The notes below the pieces were generated by a model. The model worked only from the letters and a program-made list of their open reading frames with translations. It did no database searches and was not told the origin of the DNA. The position numbers and the translations under genes were made by a program. Below, piece by piece: positions 62,098 to 64,000 of a stretch of DNA of 64,000 nt (position 1 is the first letter of the stretch; each line of letters opens with the position of its first letter). The DNA is from a virus, in IMG/VR virus record IMGVR_UViG_3300042898_002941, positions 1-64,000 of that record. One strand, 5' to 3'.

Positions 62098-62827
62098 AAC
62101 AATATTGTTTCATATTAAGTGGCATAATATCCATATATCTATCTACCAGAGTTTTGACTGCGTATATTTGAGTAGTATCCAATGTTGTTTCTAGTATTTT
62201 TTCAAGTTCTTCAATGTAATAATTTTTCCAAATTGAATCAATGTTAAAAATTTTTAAATCTTTATTTCTGTACAAAATTTCATTGAGATTAGATTCATAG
62301 TATCTGAGTTTTTTAGAATGCGCAGCTAACTCAATATATTTTTCTGGAGCACATACAAAAATATTTTTTTTAAGATCAAATAAAATATCTGTGGCGTTTT
62401 TTACTAGTTCTTGATTGTATAGATCAAATTTATCTTTGTTTTTGTTAATCCAATTAAAATCGGTTGTGCTAACATGTCCAGATTGATAAACATAATTTAC
62501 TAAAAACAATTTTATTCTACAATGAAATAAGTCATATATTGAATCTCCGTTGTGTCTTACAGAATCTAAAGTTTGTTGTGTGAGTAAATCAGAATCAACT
62601 TTGTAATATGATATTGGATAAAAAGAATTACATAATACATTTACATTATTTGGGGTTTTTTCGTATTTTCTCCATTGCTTACTATTATTTTTAATTTTTA
62701 ATGGAAAAACTTTAAGAGACAATGATAAATCATTTGGAAAAAGACAAACTTGAATTAGCCATGACACAAAAAAACCGCCGGCGCCACTGTTGTACCAAAC
62801 AACATATTTTTTTTTGGATGCATTCAT
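62087..62827 (-). CDS. Hypothetical protein with a P-loop-like N-terminus
   Basis: The 246-residue protein starts KKKYVVWYNSGAGGFFVSWL, a Gly-rich loop between a strand and a helix. The protein at 34207 has a similar start. The remainder is Lys-, Asn- and Tyr-rich with NVNVLCNSFYPISYY (about residues 63-77). The base composition is markedly AT-rich. A sulfotransferase or nucleotide-binding role is possible, without a second motif. It overlaps both neighbours. Confidence 0.6.
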   Translation of the reverse strand: MNASKKKYVVWYNSGAGGFFVSWLIQVCLFPNDLSLSLKVFPLKIKNNSKQWRKYEKTPNNVNVLCNSFYPISYYKVDSDLLTQQTLDSVRHNGDSIYDLFHCRIKLFLVNYVYQSGHVSTTDFNWINKNKDKFDLYNQELVKNATDILFDLKKNIFVCAPEKYIELAAHSKKLRYYESNLNEILYRNKDLKIFNIDSIWKNYYIEELEKILETTLDTTQIYAVKTLVDRYMDIMPLNMKQYCYAD

Positions 62828-63375
62828 GACATTATTTTAAAACCCACACTACCACCTTCTGCTTCAATACGTTTGATCACATCTTCAAACAAGATAGGTG
62901 TGTAATCTGTTTGTTCAACGCAAACACAATGATAACGTGGATCAATAACTCCGTCCTTCATGACTCGATTGGCATGCAAGTGACCATGAATATTAACACC
63001 AAAACGGCCAAGACTTTCTTCATGTATAGGTATATGACTCAAGATCATGCCGTTCATCACATGGTATGCTCGCAACTCACGAAAGTGCTCGCGATACTCA
63101 ACATCTCGAAAGATATCGTGATTACCACGGATCAACACTTTGTCGCCATTTAATCTACGCATGATGCCCAAGGCTTTGCGATTGATAACAACATCACCCA
63201 GGTGATACACTTTGTCATTGGGACGAACTCGATCATTCCAACGACGAACCATTTCTTCATCCATTTCGTCTGCATTGTCCCACGGGCGAAGTTTTGTAAC
63301 TCCATCGTTACGTGTGAAGTGACATACGCCAGCATGTCCAAAATGTGTATCACTAACTAAAAATACTGCTGGCAT
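62824..63375 (-). CDS. Calcineurin-like metallophosphoesterase
   Basis: The 183-residue protein has the full set of metal motifs: SDTHFGH (residues 8-14), GDVV (about 60-63), RGNHD (about 81-85), SHIPIH (about 114-119) and HGHLH (about 131-135). These hold the two-metal centre of the calcineurin-like phosphoesterase fold. It probably hydrolyses a phosphodiester or phosphomonoester; the substrate is unknown. Length is short but normal for the compact bacterial and phage members. It overlaps the upstream gene's neighbour by 4 bases. Confidence 0.92.
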   Translation of the reverse strand: MPAVFLVSDTHFGHAGVCHFTRNDGVTKLRPWDNADEMDEEMVRRWNDRVRPNDKVYHLGDVVINRKALGIMRRLNGDKVLIRGNHDIFRDVEYREHFRELRAYHVMNGMILSHIPIHEESLGRFGVNIHGHLHANRVMKDGVIDPRYHCVCVEQTDYTPILFEDVIKRIEAEGGSVGFKIMS

Positions 63376-63387
63376 AATTGCCTCCTT

Positions 63388-63594
63388 TTAACATTCAATA
63401 TCTATATTCCTGCCCTTGTCTAAATCCAATCGAAGATTTCTTCTTACTCGATCTGCAATAATTTGATCAAGCCTGCGTTCTTCGATCTTTTTGGCATAGT
63501 CCTCAGTTCGTTGTTTGTCCATACGAGCCTGATCTACTCTATACTGTTCTAGATTGTGTTTTATAACACTTTGCTCTGCTCTTGATATATTCAT
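63388..63594 (-). CDS. Small charged coiled-coil protein
   Basis: The 68-residue protein is highly charged (MNISRAEQSVIKHNLEQYR, then QARMDKQRTEDYAKKIEERR). It is predicted as a single long helix with coiled-coil character. It has no known family. A promoter lies directly upstream and the metallophosphoesterase follows 12 bases downstream. Confidence 0.68.
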   Translation of the reverse strand: MNISRAEQSVIKHNLEQYRVDQARMDKQRTEDYAKKIEERRLDQIIADRVRRNLRLDLDKGRNIDIEC

Positions 63595-63600
63595 GCTTAT

Positions 63601-63629
63601 ATTATACTATCAAATTATATATATGTCAA
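63601..63629 (-). promoter_or_regulatory. Sigma70-like promoter for the gene at 63594
   Basis: A perfect TTGACA, 17-base AT-rich spacer and perfect TATAAT on the minus strand. The -10 box is only 6 bases before the ATG, so the message would be nearly leaderless. Confidence 0.75.
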
Positions 63630-63657
63630 ATGGCATACCAATTCTGTCGCCCGGGCG

Positions 63658-64000
63658 TTATGCTATTTTTAATCCTCTAAAACGATCAGCTGCATAAGTG
63701 GCTGCAAAAGCTTCTGGTTTGACCAATGGTACCACATTACAAGTACCACGGATATAACCAATGGCCTGACTGACCACATTGCTGCTGGCATGCTCGTCTT
63801 TGGGATTGATATCTAAATGAACCTCGACCAATCTATCTTCTAAAACATCTGCTAGTTTCAAATACAACTCACTAACTTTGTAAACTTCGGTCATTAATCG
63901 AGTATTTGGCCGGTTGGCTTTTTGGTCGTAGTCACGCTCTCTTGTGACTTCCCCAAACAGTTTGCATCCATTGTTGCCGCCAATATGAACCACAATAGCG
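63658..64000 (-). CDS. Conserved phage protein (RNase H-like pattern), 5'-truncated
   Basis: The frame is open to the window edge, so the gene is partial at its 5' end. The visible residues begin AIVVHIGGNNGCKLFGEVTRE and contain EVYKVSELYLKLADVL, VEVHLDINPKDEHASSNVV and AIGYIRGTCNVVPLVKPEAF. I recognise this family from T4-like marine phages; the IHLDINP ... GYIRG layout resembles nuclease folds but no catalytic assignment is safe. It is not in frame with a start other than a GTG at 63993. Confidence 0.75.
   Translation of the reverse strand, partial: AIVVHIGGNNGCKLFGEVTRERDYDQKANRPNTRLMTEVYKVSELYLKLADVLEDRLVEVHLDINPKDEHASSNVVSQAIGYIRGTCNVVPLVKPEAFAATYAADRFRGLKIA

Overview
This window looks like part of the genome of a large, lytic, T4-like (myovirus) bacteriophage, most likely from an uncultured aquatic lineage related to the cyanophage/pelagiphage branch of the T4 superfamily. 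The basis is a baseplate block with gp25-like and gp6-like proteins, a tail-fibre block, a flavin-dependent thymidylate synthase, phage-encoded tRNAs, many small conserved T4-like cyanophage-type genes, and dense packing in which most neighbouring genes overlap by 4-20 bases. No integrase, transposase, rRNA or CRISPR array was seen. The host cannot be fixed from the sequence. A periplasmic binding protein of the Bug/TctC type hints at a Gram-negative proteobacterium, but that is inference.

Layout. (1) About 1-22.5 kb, plus strand: late virion genes. They comprise a low-complexity structural protein, gp25-like and gp6-like baseplate wedge proteins, a giant 4,773-residue structural protein, two small proteins that share a motif, a tail fibre with a G2-peptidase-like C-terminus and a Thr/Gly-rich fibre-like protein. 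A UUCG-loop terminator closes the block. (2) About 22.6-43.5 kb, plus strand: a near-continuous glycan and accessory operon. It holds glycosyltransferase-like genes, sugar epimerases, GDP-mannose dehydratase, a GHMP sugar kinase, GDP-fucose synthase, TEKT-motif transferase candidates, five radical-SAM proteins with N-terminal Cys clusters, a Bug/TctC-like periplasmic protein and a NodU/CmcH carbamoyltransferase. (3) About 43.4-50 kb, mixed strands: SGNH-fold proteins, an amidinotransferase, another TEKT transferase, a repeat-containing glycosyltransferase-like gene, a DegT aminotransferase and another epimerase. (4) About 50-64 kb, minus strand: ThyX, conserved small genes, a VWA/metallopeptidase protein and its probable MoxR-type AAA+ partner, three tRNAs, five tandem small genes four of which share a C-terminal motif, and many short genes driven by near-identical sigma70-like promoters.

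How it fits together. The centre of the window encodes a GDP-L-fucose route (Gmd then Fcl) beside several candidate transferases and enzymes that could add carbamoyl, amidino, amino or acyl groups to sugars or amino acids. The most economical reading is a phage-encoded system that builds and decorates a glycan or glycopeptide, on the virion or the host surface. The five related radical-SAM enzymes are the least explained part and the best candidates for undescribed chemistry. The right arm has an early-gene style: single-gene cassettes with a TTGACN-17-TATAAT promoter, often with the upstream gene's stop codon inside or touching the -35 box.
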